Assembly (NCBI RefSeq): GCF_001039355.2
Contig: NW_019773637.1
Location: 1-64,000 of the forward strand
DNA length: 64,000 nucleotides
Source of the DNA: Lingula anatina
Taxonomy: Eukaryota > Brachiopoda > Lingulata > Lingulida > Lingulidae
Direction of reading: 5' to 3'
The notes under the pieces were generated by a model. The model was not told the origin of the DNA. It did not search any database and saw only the letters and a program-made list of their open reading frames with translations. Below, piece by piece: positions 38,627 to 51,403 of this stretch (positions are counted from its first letter, which is position 1; every line of letters starts with the position of its first letter). Made by a program: the position numbers and the translations under genes.

Positions 38627-39212
38627 TCTGCAGGAGGAAGTCAGAAGCCATGTCGACATCAGGTATCAAACAGATCGTGATAATGACCACTAAAACAAAT
38701 ATGGAAGCCAAAGGATTTAACGTGTCATCTGCTCACTGCTAGAAGTGAGACGGCTTCACTGGATCCTCAGTTACCAGCCTGCTGTGAGAAAATGAAATCA
38801 GAGTTGGGACTAAATTCTCAAACGGAAGATCTACTTAAAAATGGCCAGTATTGGTCATTGATTGGGACTGGACAACAGCCTGACCATAAGCACTCATTGT
38901 GGAGAATCCTGAATTGATGTATATAAGACTGTTGAATAGTTGTCTCTTTGGAGTCTCGGGGGAACCCTGTCGTAATTGTGAAGTAGAGACCCCTGTTGGA
39001 CATATGTAATGTCCAGTTACCTATGTCCAGGTGAGAGAGACGTAGTAGAAAACCTGTCTATATGGTCACTTATCTATGTCCAGCTTCAGTCAGTGTAAAT
39101 AGTGTCACTGTCTGTGATACCATTTAAAAACTCTGTCATCTTGAAAGCAGCATAAAGGCATTGGGATCAATATCTAAAGAAATATGGACTCTAGTGACTT
39201 TCAGTAGCTATT
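38627..39212 (+). promoter_or_regulatory. 5' untranslated part of the first coding exon, with an upstream ORF
   Basis: A possible acceptor (TTGTTACAG) ends at 38626. An upstream open frame of 30 codons runs 38650-38742, ending long before the main ATG. If this leader is used, the upstream frame could reduce translation of the methyltransferase. Confidence 0.4.
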
Positions 39213-42200
39213 ATGGAGGAGCAGGAAATAACAGAAGGAAAAGCCCTGCCAAGCCATACAAACAGTGATTTTGATAATACATTGAATAACACTGTACTGG
39301 ACAGGGAAGAGGAGGACAAGACAGATGCTGGTGGTGTCAAAGTGGACAACACAGTGGACAATGAAGTGGTCAAGGAAGAAAAAGAAGAACAAGGAGATGA
39401 CCATCCTGTTGAAAAGCACCCAGTAGACAGAGCAGTCGACCGTGCTGCCAAGTCAGAGGCTCTGGAGAAGGAGTACGTCCATGATGTGTATGAGAAGATT
39501 GCCCCGCACTTCAGTGATGCTCGGTACAAGGCATGGCCAAAAGTGAAGCAGTTTATTGAGGACCTGGAGCCAGGAGCACTGGTGGCTGATATAGGTATAT
39601 AATTTTTCATTTATCAGTGTTTAGAATAATGCTACTCAGTGGTTGTTTTAGAGGTTAATTGCAAAAAAAAAAAATGGTGGTTATATAATGAAATCATAGA
39701 AGTCTGAACAACATATGGTTTAGCTTTAGATTATTATATACTGTGTATGTAAAGTATTTGAAATATTATAATATATATGCTGTAACATATAATGAGTGTG
39801 TTGAATAATTCAGATAAGTTAAATCTTTTAGAATGTGTGCATATTGCAGTTAGTTTGATATCAACTCCAGTATGTAAAACTTGCTCACTAATAGATATAT
39901 GAATATAGTATAAAATATATTATGTGTATTGTATAATATGATATATTACATGTATTATGTATCACATATTGTGTAAATTGCAGGTTGTGGTAATGGCAAG
40001 TACCTAGGTATTAACTCCAGTGTATATAAACTGGGCACTGATAGATGTGCTCGTCTGGTAGAGATAGCAGCTGAACATGGACATCAGGTATGATGTTTAA
40101 ATTTTTAAATGTTATAAGGATAATTTTTACACAAAGCCATCATTGTACTTGCGTTTAATGTGCCATTACAAAGTTCTAATACTTGTGTATGAAAACAGGA
40201 AATTAAGCTGAAGAATCCTTTAATGAGAAGTTGTTTGTAAATGGAGACATTGTGAAACTGGCTTGAGATTGGATGGCTACTGTAGAAACATGAAAATTTG
40301 GACTGTTGTGTATCATGTAGGGTCTTATTTCTTGATCATATATTATACATTAAATCTAGTATAACTGAGTCTGGTAGTAAAACAAACCAGTCCCAATTTT
40401 AGTCTAAGGTAGACTTTAAGGGCTTTAGAATGATAAATGTGGACCTGAACTGTTAAAAGTAGTAGGCCTAATCTTAATGATCTAAAAAGCACATTTTAAT
40501 TCATGTGGCCATGTTAACTATGATATTTCTCTTATAGAATATAAAAACCAGCAGCGTGAAGTCCTTAAAGAACATTATTGATTGTTGCACAGAGTTTAAA
40601 CACTGGTGGCCTTGTTCTCAATAGCAGACAATTTTTACAAGCTTGGTTACACTGTTTTTTTTTCAGCATTTTTCAATTAATGTGATAAATTGAATCTACA
40701 CGATAGAAATGTTAAATTCAAAACAATCATAATTACTTTGATTTTTTTTTTAAATCCTAGGCTAGGTATGCTGTTCAACAAGATGACCTGTTGCATTCCT
40801 TCAGTTGAAGTATATACCTAAAGTTTTATTCATATTTATATAAAGGTATTTCATGGAACATAATTATTAAATATTATGATTTCCTTTTCTAGACCATGGT
40901 TTCTGACAGCCTTCTCCTGCCCTACAGAGACAATGTGTTTGATGCTGTTATTTCTATTGCTGTGATTCACCATTTTTCTACTATTGAGCGTCGTATTCAG
41001 GCCATACGCGAATTGGCCCGGATCTGCCAAATTGGAGGAAAAGTTATGATCTATGTGTGGGCTATGGAGCAAACTAAGAGAAAGGTATTTGCACTCTTTA
41101 ATAATAAGTATTATTATTTTTGAAATAATTTATTCTTAAATTTCAACTAGAAAGGAAAAACAGACAGAGGTGAAAACTAACCTCTTTGGTAGAGGTTTTT
41201 AAAAATTTTACATTACATTTTATTAGATTTTTATGCAAATTTATAATTATAATAAAATAGCAAAAGACCAAAGATTTATCAGAAAGATTGCATATGCACA
41301 CATGGAAACACTGCATCCAAGTCAGGAACTAATATGACAGAAGAATTTCAATATCACAATCAAGTAATCACATCTGTCACAGTTAGAAATGCTTGGTAAC
41401 TGACTAGCACACCTAACACATTGCATTGATTTCAGTGCCAGAAACTGTTGTTGTTATTGTTCGTTGTTGTTGTTCATATTAACCCAAAATGGTTCAGTTA
41501 TGTAGAGTTATGTGAAAAAATTTTTTTGCCTGTTATACCCCATAACTAAAAATTGTTGTATTTTGCATGAACTAAAATGAATGAATAACATCCGATCAAA
41601 TGAAATGTAATGCAATCTGTTACGTAAGTAAGGTGCTGAAAATTATACATTAAAATTTCTTTGATTTCAGTTTGAGTCCCAGGATGTCCTGGTTCCATGG
41701 CACCTGCATCCTAAATATAAACATAAAAAAGGTAAAAGTGCATGTTCTCAGGAGGTAACTCACCTGTTCACAAAGTTTATGCTGAAAAAATGGGCAAGAA
41801 ACAGTTCTCCTTCACATAAATAATACTCTTGGGTCATAATCAGTTATAACTTTTTTGTAGTTGTGTAAAATTTTCATGTTGTATAATATCTATAGAATAA
41901 AGTTGTTAATTAATCCTGTAATGTGAAAGTTGAAAGTTTATCCTTGTAAATTGCTTCGTTGCATTAAACCAATGGTAAATGATTATTAAAGCAATTGTTG
42001 ATAGTTTCACCTACAATATTAAATAATCATTTTCCAGAGAAAAAGAAGAAAAACTCCTCCATAGAAAATGATCTCCCAAGCTCCAGCTCAATCAGTGAAG
42101 ATGAGACTCAAGGTGACCCTGTTGCTATGACAATCACCTCGGAGTCTGACATTGTTGACAACGATAATGATACCAATGGTAGCAGCAGTTCACAACATGA

Positions 42201-45200
42201 CAATATGCTCCGCAGTAGCTGTCGCCAGATCCAGGAGTGGTGTAAGAAGAAGCGCGGGTCTCTGAGCGACAGCACGCCAGAGCATGCATCTATGCAAGAT
42301 AATGGCGAGGTCACCAGAATTCAGGTGTGATATCGTGTTGTGTTGTTTTGCTCTCTCTCTCTCTCTCCCTCGCTCTCTCTCTCTCTCTCTCTTATATGTT
42401 ATAGTGAAGGAAAGTTGAAAAGATTACATACTTCTTACTGATGAATAAAACAAGTAATGCACAAAATAATATTTTACCAGTATGGTCAGTTCCATCCAAG
42501 TGAAAAATGTGTTTATTCTAAATTTGTTTAATCAATTTTGAGGAATCAACGACAGTTGGCAGCAGTTTTAGCTGTTATTAATTTTTACAGTCTTACGTCT
42601 TCTCAGAACTGGACATTTTGTGACAAAGTTATACAAAGAAAAAACTTATATTTTGTTCCATCTTTCCCAGGTGTTAAAATACCAAGACAGCAGTAGTTTT
42701 GAAGGAGAAGAAGAGCCTAGTTTTAACTGTCTCAAGCATGCATGGAAAAAGGACAGAGTGCATCCACGGAAACAGTTCCAGGTTAGGGTTGGGAGAGGAC
42801 AAAAAGAGGGGGGGGGGGAGAGGGCAATAGATATTGAGTTTAATCTTGGGTATCAGTCAATTTTTTAGCTAAATGTCATATATAATTCTTATCAGACTAA
42901 TCAGGAAATGTGCAATCTTTTACTGTTTTCAGACAGATGATTACCAAAGTTAACTGTTGTTTAACTTTTTTTGCTGTAACTATCCAGCAATTGGCTAGCA
43001 GAAATTTAATAGATTATATTCCCTGGTTAATTTATTTTATTAAAATGCTATGTTAGTATTTCAAACATGCAGGTGATATAAAATGAACTTTGATACAATC
43101 TTTGGGCCTTTCTTGCTGATGGATTAAGCAGTGCATACTAGTATTTAAATGAACAGTAAGAAAAAAAAATGTGATAGAGTGCTCTGTTTTTAATGATGTT
43201 TAAAATTTACGGCAGAACAGATATTACTACACATAAACAGGAGCATTTACTAGCATTTGTACTTAGTATTTCTCATGAGATTCACTATTCATTTTCAGGC
43301 CAAAGCATTCACTGCTGACCAGGAAGATGAAACCAGCTTCACGAATCCACTGGACAGCATGCTGGAGAGTATCAAACGCCAAATCAACTATGGCGCAATA
43401 GCACCAGCAGAAACAAGCAAACAATCATCGAGGACCTCGTCACCTCAGAGAAAGAAGAAACGGCACCCCAAACTTGCTCATACGCTGTTACTTAAAGACT
43501 ATGGGAGCACTGACAGTGAAACGGCCTCCTCTCCCGAGGACCAGCAGTGTAAGATACGCTTCTCTGATCTCATAAAGACAAAACTGAAAAGCATTCTCAA
43601 TTTTAGATCTCAGTCCGTGGATGAGGAGACACTGATGGGGCACCGTATGAAGCCGGCACCCACCTCCTCTTCTTGGTTCAGTTTCTGGTACCAACCTGAG
43701 AATGTCAGCGAAGAGGAACTACATGTTGTGCCACCTGTTGATAAAGCTGAAATAGATGTGATAAATGCTGATAACAAGGAGACAATCAGTCTGCTCTCTC
43801 AGTCCGTTGACTCTGGTATCCAGAGTTGCATGAGTAAAGATATGACTACTGCTACTTTGCGCTCAATAGATTCAGGCAATAGTTCTGGAATACAAGGCAG
43901 TACACCGACAATATCTGGTAGCACTAGAGATGTACTTGGGAGCACTACTAGTTTGCCTATCGCTGCAGAGAAAATAAGAGACGGTAAAGAACATCACAGA
44001 GATGCAAAATACAGTGAATTGCTGAGGAGAATTATGAAAGACTGGAACAGGCCTATTTTAGAGCATTCAGTGTCACTTCCTGAGGAAGACATTCCAGCCT
44101 TCTGTGTTAGAGAGTTCCCTTTAAGTAGTACAAGACAAGCCCCTCAGAAGGCTTACTCACTGGACACTGGCTATGAACAAAACATGGCTAAAAACAGCAA
44201 CAACTTGGGGCCTGGTGCAACAGGGAAACATATGACAAAGGAGGCTCGGATGATGGAAGAAGAAAACTCAGAAGCAAGTACGTCATCCCATGACTCAGCA
44301 CTGTCCTTAGACCGTCCATCAGTTGGATCTCCCAACACTGAAGATTCCACTAGCTCGTTGGAGAAAACGGGGCTGGATCCCACAGCTCAGCAGCAGAATG
44401 CTAGTCTTACGGTTACTACTCCTGAAATTGCTCGCAAGGACAGCAGTGAAGAAGAGTCAGCTTTTATGGAGACTTACAAGTATTATGCAGAAACACTGTG
44501 GAACAAACCTGGAGCTGGACGCAGCAGAGGCAACAGGATAAACTCAGACTCTTCAGATGATTTTAGTGAGAAAGACGATTTTGAAATTGAGCTTAATGTC
44601 AGTGGTTTTGTGGTGAGTTTACAAAAAGATATGGATAGCTATGAAAAGATGCAGCAGTGGAAAGATTTGCAGTGGCGTTTTACAGGTCAGCCTCCTCCAT
44701 CGTCATCAACAAAGGAGGAAGAGAGTGCCAGTGCCCTTGACGAAGTGTTTTCAGAGTCCAGACTCTTTGATGCATCTCAAAAGAAAGGGGAGAATTTATT
44801 TTGGCAACTTCCACCAAATTCAAGTGGCCTCCCTTTGCTAACACTGTCTAAACCCAGTGACGCATCAGGGAGCAGTCCACTGTTCATGGGTGTGTCACAG
44901 GAAAGCGATGTCACAATCACAGACTCGGTTTCAGAAAAAGATCTCAGTGTTGACCCAACCAGGTCAGGGAAAGCCCCTAGTATTACTCTCTCTGATCGTA
45001 ATAATAGCAGCAGCAATGGCTCTAATGGGTCTCACTCATCATATTCTCAAGACTCGGACTTAGACTCTGAGCCTAGCTCAACTCAGACTGTTATTTGCAA
45101 ATCTACAGTTGATCGCCTGGATTGCTTATCGCGTAATGGTGGAAGTGGGACATCCCAGGATTCAGATGACTCTAATGGCAGCTCAAGCAGGACTATGACC

Positions 45201-46547
45201 CACACTTCGAGCACTGTGACACCAGACGAGGATGGATCACTCCCTCGATCAAGGGCTCACAGTGCCGACTATAAAGACATGTTTAGTTCCTTCTTAGAGT
45301 TGCAGTCCAGCATTACAGAGCTTGAAAGAGAGAATGCTGAAGAGGAAGAAAAATTAGAGGCAAGTGTACAGACTCAAGACACAGACACTGTGAAAGTCAT
45401 AGGTGAAGGTATTCAATACTCCTCTTCTGTTGATACGAAGCCTGTTACAACACCAGACTTTCAGAGTGCTACTCAAGAGAGTGACTCAGTATCCAGTTTG
45501 CCCAGAGCATTCACTGTTGTTTTGGAGCCAGCTCAGCTTGGGGAGAGCACTACTGAGAAAACTTTGAAAAGCTCCCATGAAATATGTGATGAAACTTCTT
45601 CAAATGTGCAATATGATGATGATAAAACAAATGATCTCAAAGTGAAAGATGGAGCAGTGCCTGAAGCTGAATATAGAGAATGTGCAGTTGTTGCAGAAGA
45701 GCACGCAAAAGCAGTAAAAACTGGTGCAGGTGAGGACACCAGTACAACCAACCAACATGAACATTCAACTACAGAATCTGTTGCATCTAATACAAGTTAT
45801 CAGAAAACAAGTACACCTTGTATACAAAAAGGACAGTCAGATGTACAGAAGGAAAGTATGAAAAAGCATGAAACGGTGCAGAGTGATAATACCAAGTCAC
45901 AAGAGGTGCCAACTGTGTCAGTCGGGCTTGTGCAATCAACATCAGAATCAAAACCTTCATATGAATCTCAGAATCTCCACCAGGATACAAAAGTTGATTC
46001 TCCAACACTCAAGAGCCCTCTAGTTCTGCAATATTCCACAAGTGATGATGTCTTTGAAGACCTGCCAACAGATGAACCTACTCAAAGTCACAATGTACAT
46101 AACCCAACAACTGAACTCCTCAAACGTGTTGTGTTTGATAAACAACGAAATCTTGCTGGGAGTAGCAGTGATAGTAGTAGCAGTAGCAGTAACCGTAGCA
46201 GTGTCAGCAGCAGCAATGGCAGCATCACCAGCAGCAGTAACAGTAGCAGCAGTTCTGGAAGGACCTCGGCTTTAAATAGAATTGCATTGCGCAGGCGTAG
46301 TTTTCATCAGACACGCCAGCAAGCCGCAGGATCGACAGATTCCGTTGGGGCAAGCAGTAGCACTAACAGTAGTGTAGAGGGCGCCAAGGCTGAGCCTACG
46401 TACCAGAGGTATTATCATGTATTCAGAGAGAGGGAGCTCATTGAACTGATAGAAGAACATGTAGATAGTCTTCATATCATAAGCTCCTATTATGACCATG
46501 CAAACTGGTGTGTTATTGCAGAGAAAGTACAGGTGTGGACTTTATGA
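39213..46547 (+). CDS. TRMT9B: TRMT9B-like tRNA methyltransferase with giant disordered insert (7 coding exons, 1461 aa)
   Basis: Class I SAM-dependent methyltransferase of the Trm9/ALKBH8 group, which completes mcm5U at the tRNA wobble position. Exons: 39213-39594, 39984-40087, 40893-41084, 41671-41731, 42038-42324, 42671-42781, 43299-46547; all join in frame. The ATG has A at -3 and G at +4. After an acidic N-terminus come HDVYEKIAPHFSDARYKAWP, the SAM motif ADIGCGNGKYL (about 125-135), AVIHHFSTIERR (185-196), YVWAMEQ (216-222) and DVLVPWH (231-237). The conserved C-terminal module (YYHVF...DHANWCVIAEK) begins near 1414. Residues 238-1413 are Ser/Thr/Glu-rich and low-complexity; one patch (RSQSVDEETL, 482-491) resembles a motif in vertebrate TRMT9B. 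The human protein is about 454 residues. It is not ALKBH8, because no RRM or AlkB domain precedes it. Catalytic activity is unproven. Confidence 0.93.
42349..42392. repeat. (CT)n microsatellite in a TRMT9B intron
   Basis: CT run just after the donor of the fifth coding exon. Confidence 0.85.
46159..46263 (+). repeat. Poly-serine codon repeat inside the TRMT9B coding exon
   Basis: In-frame AGC/AGT run with Asn, Asp, Gly and Arg interruptions, encoding long serine stretches. Nearly all Ser codons are AGY, which points to trinucleotide expansion rather than selection on scattered codons. Confidence 0.85.
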
Positions 46548-48869
46548 GAAAATGATGACGCCTGTAATTAACACAGTGTAGAAGTATTGTCACCTCAAAT
46601 ATGTGTCACACAACTTTGAACACAATAATTGAGCAAATGTCACACATACAGCAAAGAAACTACTACTGACAGTTAATTTAATTTTTATTTGTTGAAACTT
46701 TTGAGAATTATTGTTTTTAAACTAAAGAGTATACATTAGCATTATAAACATTAAGCCCAACACACTTGCTGTTTTCAGCATGCTAAGTCACACATTTTGA
46801 CATATAAACCTCAAAGGCATTTCAGTTTAAGTAAAGTTAGAACAGGACTGTAAAACTATCCAGTGACTTTTTACTTGGATATTTTCTAGGTCATAGTTCA
46901 GCACTGTGTTATCATACTGCACAGTGGGTGCAGTATCAAACTTGTGATTTGTAGCTAAGTGTGCTATTGGATTTGGCAATTATGATATTAAGCTTTGCTG
47001 TGCTTATTGAATTCATTTATTTTTATCTCTCCTTTTCATGTGTGTCAAGTGTTACTTTAAACTCTAGGTATAGAATGCCTTAGGTAGCCCATTTCAACAG
47101 CACTATTAGTTTTACATCTGAGCACCAGATGTCAGCACTTGACTTGCATATTGTATCCTATTAAAATTGACACCCCCAAGATTTTAAAGCAAAATGTATA
47201 ATGATTGTCTAGTCAACTATGTCCACTCTTAAGTTGCTTTTTAATCAGATGCACACGCTGAGTTCAATGTCTTGTCTATATAGTCATTTATATTTTTGGG
47301 GGATTTTTGTGCAAATATTAGGATTACAGGCCACAAAGTTATTTTAAGTTATTTAGTACAAATAATTTTTTAAATTATTTAAAATAGCAGCATACAGTGC
47401 AATAGTTCTATCATTAGCATTTTTAAGCAGCAGCTATCAAATTTAAGGTATAATTACTGTAGCATAAGTGATGAGGGCACAAAAGCATGAAGTCCCTTCC
47501 CAGTTACCAAGTAACTTGTTAGCCATAACACAATCAGTGCAATCTTTTTATTTTTATTAAAACTTTCACTTTATGTACATTAATGGTGCAAGGGCTGAGC
47601 ATTCAAAAGTGTAATGTCTTATGTCTTATATGTGGACAAAGCTAAAATAGAGATTGGAGGCAGCAGAGGTTTGCTCCTCAAGATATTACTTACACACACT
47701 CAATATTTTATTACAGATATGGTGCATTCCAGATGATGACCAGTATTCTTCTCTTATTCCATCTGCATTATTTTTATTTAACATTATTTTATTTTGTCAG
47801 CTGAAGCAGAACAAAGTCCTGTTGTCAGCGATGAAAAGATTTGAAACTCTGTCTAAAGCTGTGAATTGTGAGTTTCTTGTAGGAAATAAGAAATTGAACA
47901 ATTTAAAGAAGTATTTGTGATAGTGTTAGTTTATGTCACTGTGCAATATGTACCCAATGAACTTCATGAGTAGCCCATGCTGTTTATGAAGTCCATCTTT
48001 CATAGACATGTATAATATGATGGATAGATCTAGTATTAATATTATTATATAGAATCTCAGAATCTCAATTCCATTGAATCTCACTGCAAATTTTTCCAAA
48101 GGTATTTACAATTAAATTTACTAATTTGTGTCACATGAAATGTGATGCTATGTGTTTTAAAATGTAGAGCAGTTTTAAAGCAGAAAGACGGCTGTTAACA
48201 TTTTTTTTAGTTTAATTGTTTTGGATTTATATATGACTTACAGACAAAGTGATCCTTAATGGCTATACTGTAGCTGTTCTTCAAACAAAGCTCTATTGAT
48301 ATGATATTTTGGAATGTTAGTGTGTGGAGAGCATTCTACCATATGTGCTTATGGGATAAACCCCACTGAATTATTGGCCAATACATTGGCTTTTAAAAGG
48401 GCATATTGAAATTTAAGACTGACCAAAGTTAATTCAAATTGGAAAACTTTGTAGGATTGTGGTATTATTCGGTTTAGAATATGATTTTTGAAATGTATGC
48501 TTCATTGTTTTTTTTTATTATCAGAAGTGGGGTTGCATGCTTTTAAACTGAAATATCTATTATGAAGACAAGGAACTTCTATATATATCAATTTTGATTA
48601 TTATTTAAAATGTATTTTCAAATAGCATTTATGATAAGTGCAATCAGATGTAAACTGCAGGTTCCACTTACATGGTTTTTTGACTGATAGGCCATTCTTT
48701 CAGTTTATTTTGTATTTCATAATTGGCATAACATTAAGGCCAAGTGTGTAGTATGTGAGTTTGTAGATATATAACAGCTGAGCATTTGCACAAATAAACT
48801 GATTGCACCTCTGAGCTTTGATGTCATTAAAGAGTTCATTTAAGACAGTGATATTGCTTTATTATTTTT
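46548..48869 (+). other. Probable 3' untranslated region of the TRMT9B-like gene
   Basis: AT-rich, with no further domain-bearing frame. The open frame at 47654-47920 lacks features. The first canonical AATAAA noticed on this strand is at 48793-48798, giving a possible 3' UTR of about 2.2 kb that ends just before the mobile element. Confidence 0.4.
48793..48798 (+). terminator. Candidate polyadenylation signal
   Basis: AATAAA followed within about 30 bases by TG-rich sequence (CTGAGCTTTGATGTC). It is far from the stop codon, so earlier variant signals such as ATTAAA near 47556 remain possible. Confidence 0.35.
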
Positions 48870-51403
48870 ATGTACAGACACAGATGTGTCTGTACATATG
48901 GCTGTCACCAGCATCTGTCGTTGCCGTCGTTGTCATCGTCGCTGTGCACTTTCACTGATAACATGATAAGTGAAAAGTCATTTTACCTTTTGGCATGAAA
49001 CTTACAGAACTGATGAGTATTCATAATACGCAGGTCAAGATAAAAAATCAGTGTGATCGGGCCATTTTTATGGAAGTAATGCTATTTTTTTTCACTTTTT
49101 TCAGCATTTATGCAACACCGCTAACACGATAAGTGAAAAACCGTTTTACCTTTTGGCTTAAAACTTACAAAACTGATGAATATTCATAATACGCAGGTCA
49201 AGTTTGAAAATCAGCGTGAGCAGACCATTTTCATGGAAGTTATGCTGTTTTTTCACTTTTTTGAGCGTATATGCAATACCGATAACACATTTCAAGGAAA
49301 ATCAATTGGCCAATTGTCTTGAAATTCACATGGTTGATCAGTCATACTGAAATACAGATTAAGTTAAAGAATAAGCTTGATCGGTTCACTTTTGGTGAAG
49401 TTATGCCTTTTTTTGTATATAAATATTTTTTCCTCAGATTTTATTCTTAGGCATGTTAATTAACTCATCTGTGAACTTATTAGATATGCAAAGGTGTTCT
49501 TTTGACATTTTCTGCATCTGAACAGTATTGTTAGTTGATTATATAAAAATGATGGTAAGCCTGTTGTTGTGTATTGTGTAATAAAGTGTCAAAAATGGAA
49601 ATAAACTCATATCTTTACAGTTTGTCAGATTCAATCATCAGTATCTCAGAATGGAGCAAATTGGACTTTTTAAATTGTTCTATTGATATTTTTCCTATGT
49701 CAACAATTTTTATTTCTTAGTTGATCATTTTTAAAAATGACAGTAAATTGATTATTTTGTTTTATGCAAAAAAAAAAAAAAAAAAAAAGTGTTGAAAGTG
49801 GAAAGAAAATCATTTCAGTACAGTTATCACTTGTTTACATTTTGGCATTTTGAAGTTGTGACTCTGAACTTCCATGGCCTTGAAGACCTTTCCATGTCAC
49901 ATTTTCTGAATATCCATGATACTTTTATTTTATTATTAAAAGTTGGTGGTCATTATGCTGTTGAGCATTATGTAATATTGCATCAAAATTGAAGACAACC
50001 CTATTTAAGGCACTGCCTCCACATTGGCCATTGAAGGAAAACCAAGTCACTTACTCTTCTCAAACTTACAGAAATGTAGCATAGGACTAAAATATAGCTT
50101 CAGTTGGAAAACCTGTTTTATCGGTTAACTTTCCTAGAAATTATATAGTTTTTTTGTTAGAATTAAAATTTTCACATATCGACATTTTCAAGGTGTGACT
50201 TAGTCTGAACTTCCATTGGCTTGAAGACCTTTGCTAGTCACATTTTCTTAAGATCCATGATGCTTTTACATTATTATTAAAAATTGATGGTCATATTGCA
50301 TAAAAGTTGACAACACTGCCAGGATGAGCATTAAGGGAAAACCATGTTACTTATGATACTCAAACTTATTGAAAGTTTCATAGGACTGTGCAGCTTGTGT
50401 TGGGAAATCGGTGTGATTGTTTTCTATTTTGGAATCAATGCAGCTCTATAGAGTGCTATATGGGGCTACTGTATATGGATGGTGGTCAGTACGGTATGTA
50501 ATTGTCCCTTGGGTAATCACTAGCTAATTTCAGAGCTATTAAGTCACTTGCCTAATTAATTTTCAAGTGGCCATTAAATGAGATTACATAAAACACACGT
50601 TGAAATTTCCCAGTAAAGTCCCATAGGTTAAGCTCTCTTAACTGTGCCACATAATTAGGAATCGGTGATGATTATGCAGGTAAATGTTGTTTAATATTGC
50701 GAATAAGTTTACAAAAGAAAAAAATTGCGTCACGCCAATATTAATGCTATAGATGAATAACAGTGCCTATTATCCTCGAACACACGGGGGTTATTCATAT
50801 CATGTTAATACAGCAAGATTAAAAGTTTGAATAGCAGCTTTATTGGAATATTTTTGTTGTGTTTCCTTTTTAATTTTTTTCCAAACACTGGCATTTTTAA
50901 CTCCCATCCACTTGAAGCTCTTCACATTTTCTGTATTTCCACAGCAGTTGCATTGGTTTTTATGTTTTTAAACATTATGTAATATTATTTTATGCGCTGT
51001 CATCATTTTTTCAAATATTGGGATTTTCATTTTGTGAATTTAAACTCTCATGGTCCTGAAACTGTAATCTTATTGCAGGGGCGGATTGAGACCGTCTTCT
51101 GGGTCTTCCAGATGATGGTCAGATTTTAAAGTTTACATTGACGGGTATCTATTTTTTCTGTTGGAAGACCATCAAAAATGGAGGATGGATCAACAAAGAT
51201 AATTTGGAATACTGTCAAAAAATATCTCTGGATCTGCTCCTGTTATTGACCATTTCACCTGTTGTGCACGATTAAAATTCAGTGTTGATTGACTGTGCTA
51301 TTATAAGCATTATTTATTATTGCATCAAAATTGACAAAATGACACATTTTTTGCATTTTTATTTTCTTTTTTTGTCTATACATTTGACAGCTTTGCTGCC
51401 TTG
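48870..51403 (+). mobile_element. Helentron/HINE-like element, copy C (near complete)
   Basis: The 5' hairpin has intact 12-base arms (ATGTACAGACAC, GTGTCTGTACAT), followed by a CGTCGT-rich patch. At least two tandem units of about 163 bases follow (TAACATGAT at 48959, TAACACGAT at 49122). Longer degenerate units carry GGCATTTT and TTCAAGGTGTGA phrases. The 3' end has GTCTATACAT and the CAGC-TTT-GCTG hairpin, then CCTTG. Flanks are T-rich (TTTTT before, TTTAC after), consistent with insertion between two T residues and no long target duplication. No protein is encoded. The HINE assignment is inferred from known family structure. Confidence 0.7.
51076..51242. mobile_element. Nested 167-bp MITE inside element copy C
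   Basis: It has termini CAGGGGCGGATTG and GGATCTGCTCCTG (imperfect 13-base inverted repeats) and is bounded by direct repeats TTATTG at 51070-51075 and 51243-51248. Copies A (near 3770) and B (near 23225) lack it at the matching point, giving empty sites for comparison. Confidence 0.75.

Noticed and set aside
39213-46547. Alternative identity as ALKBH8
   Set aside because: No RRM or AlkB dioxygenase domain lies upstream. The first coding exon starts directly before the methyltransferase domain, and a patch matching vertebrate TRMT9B (RSQSVDEETL) is present.
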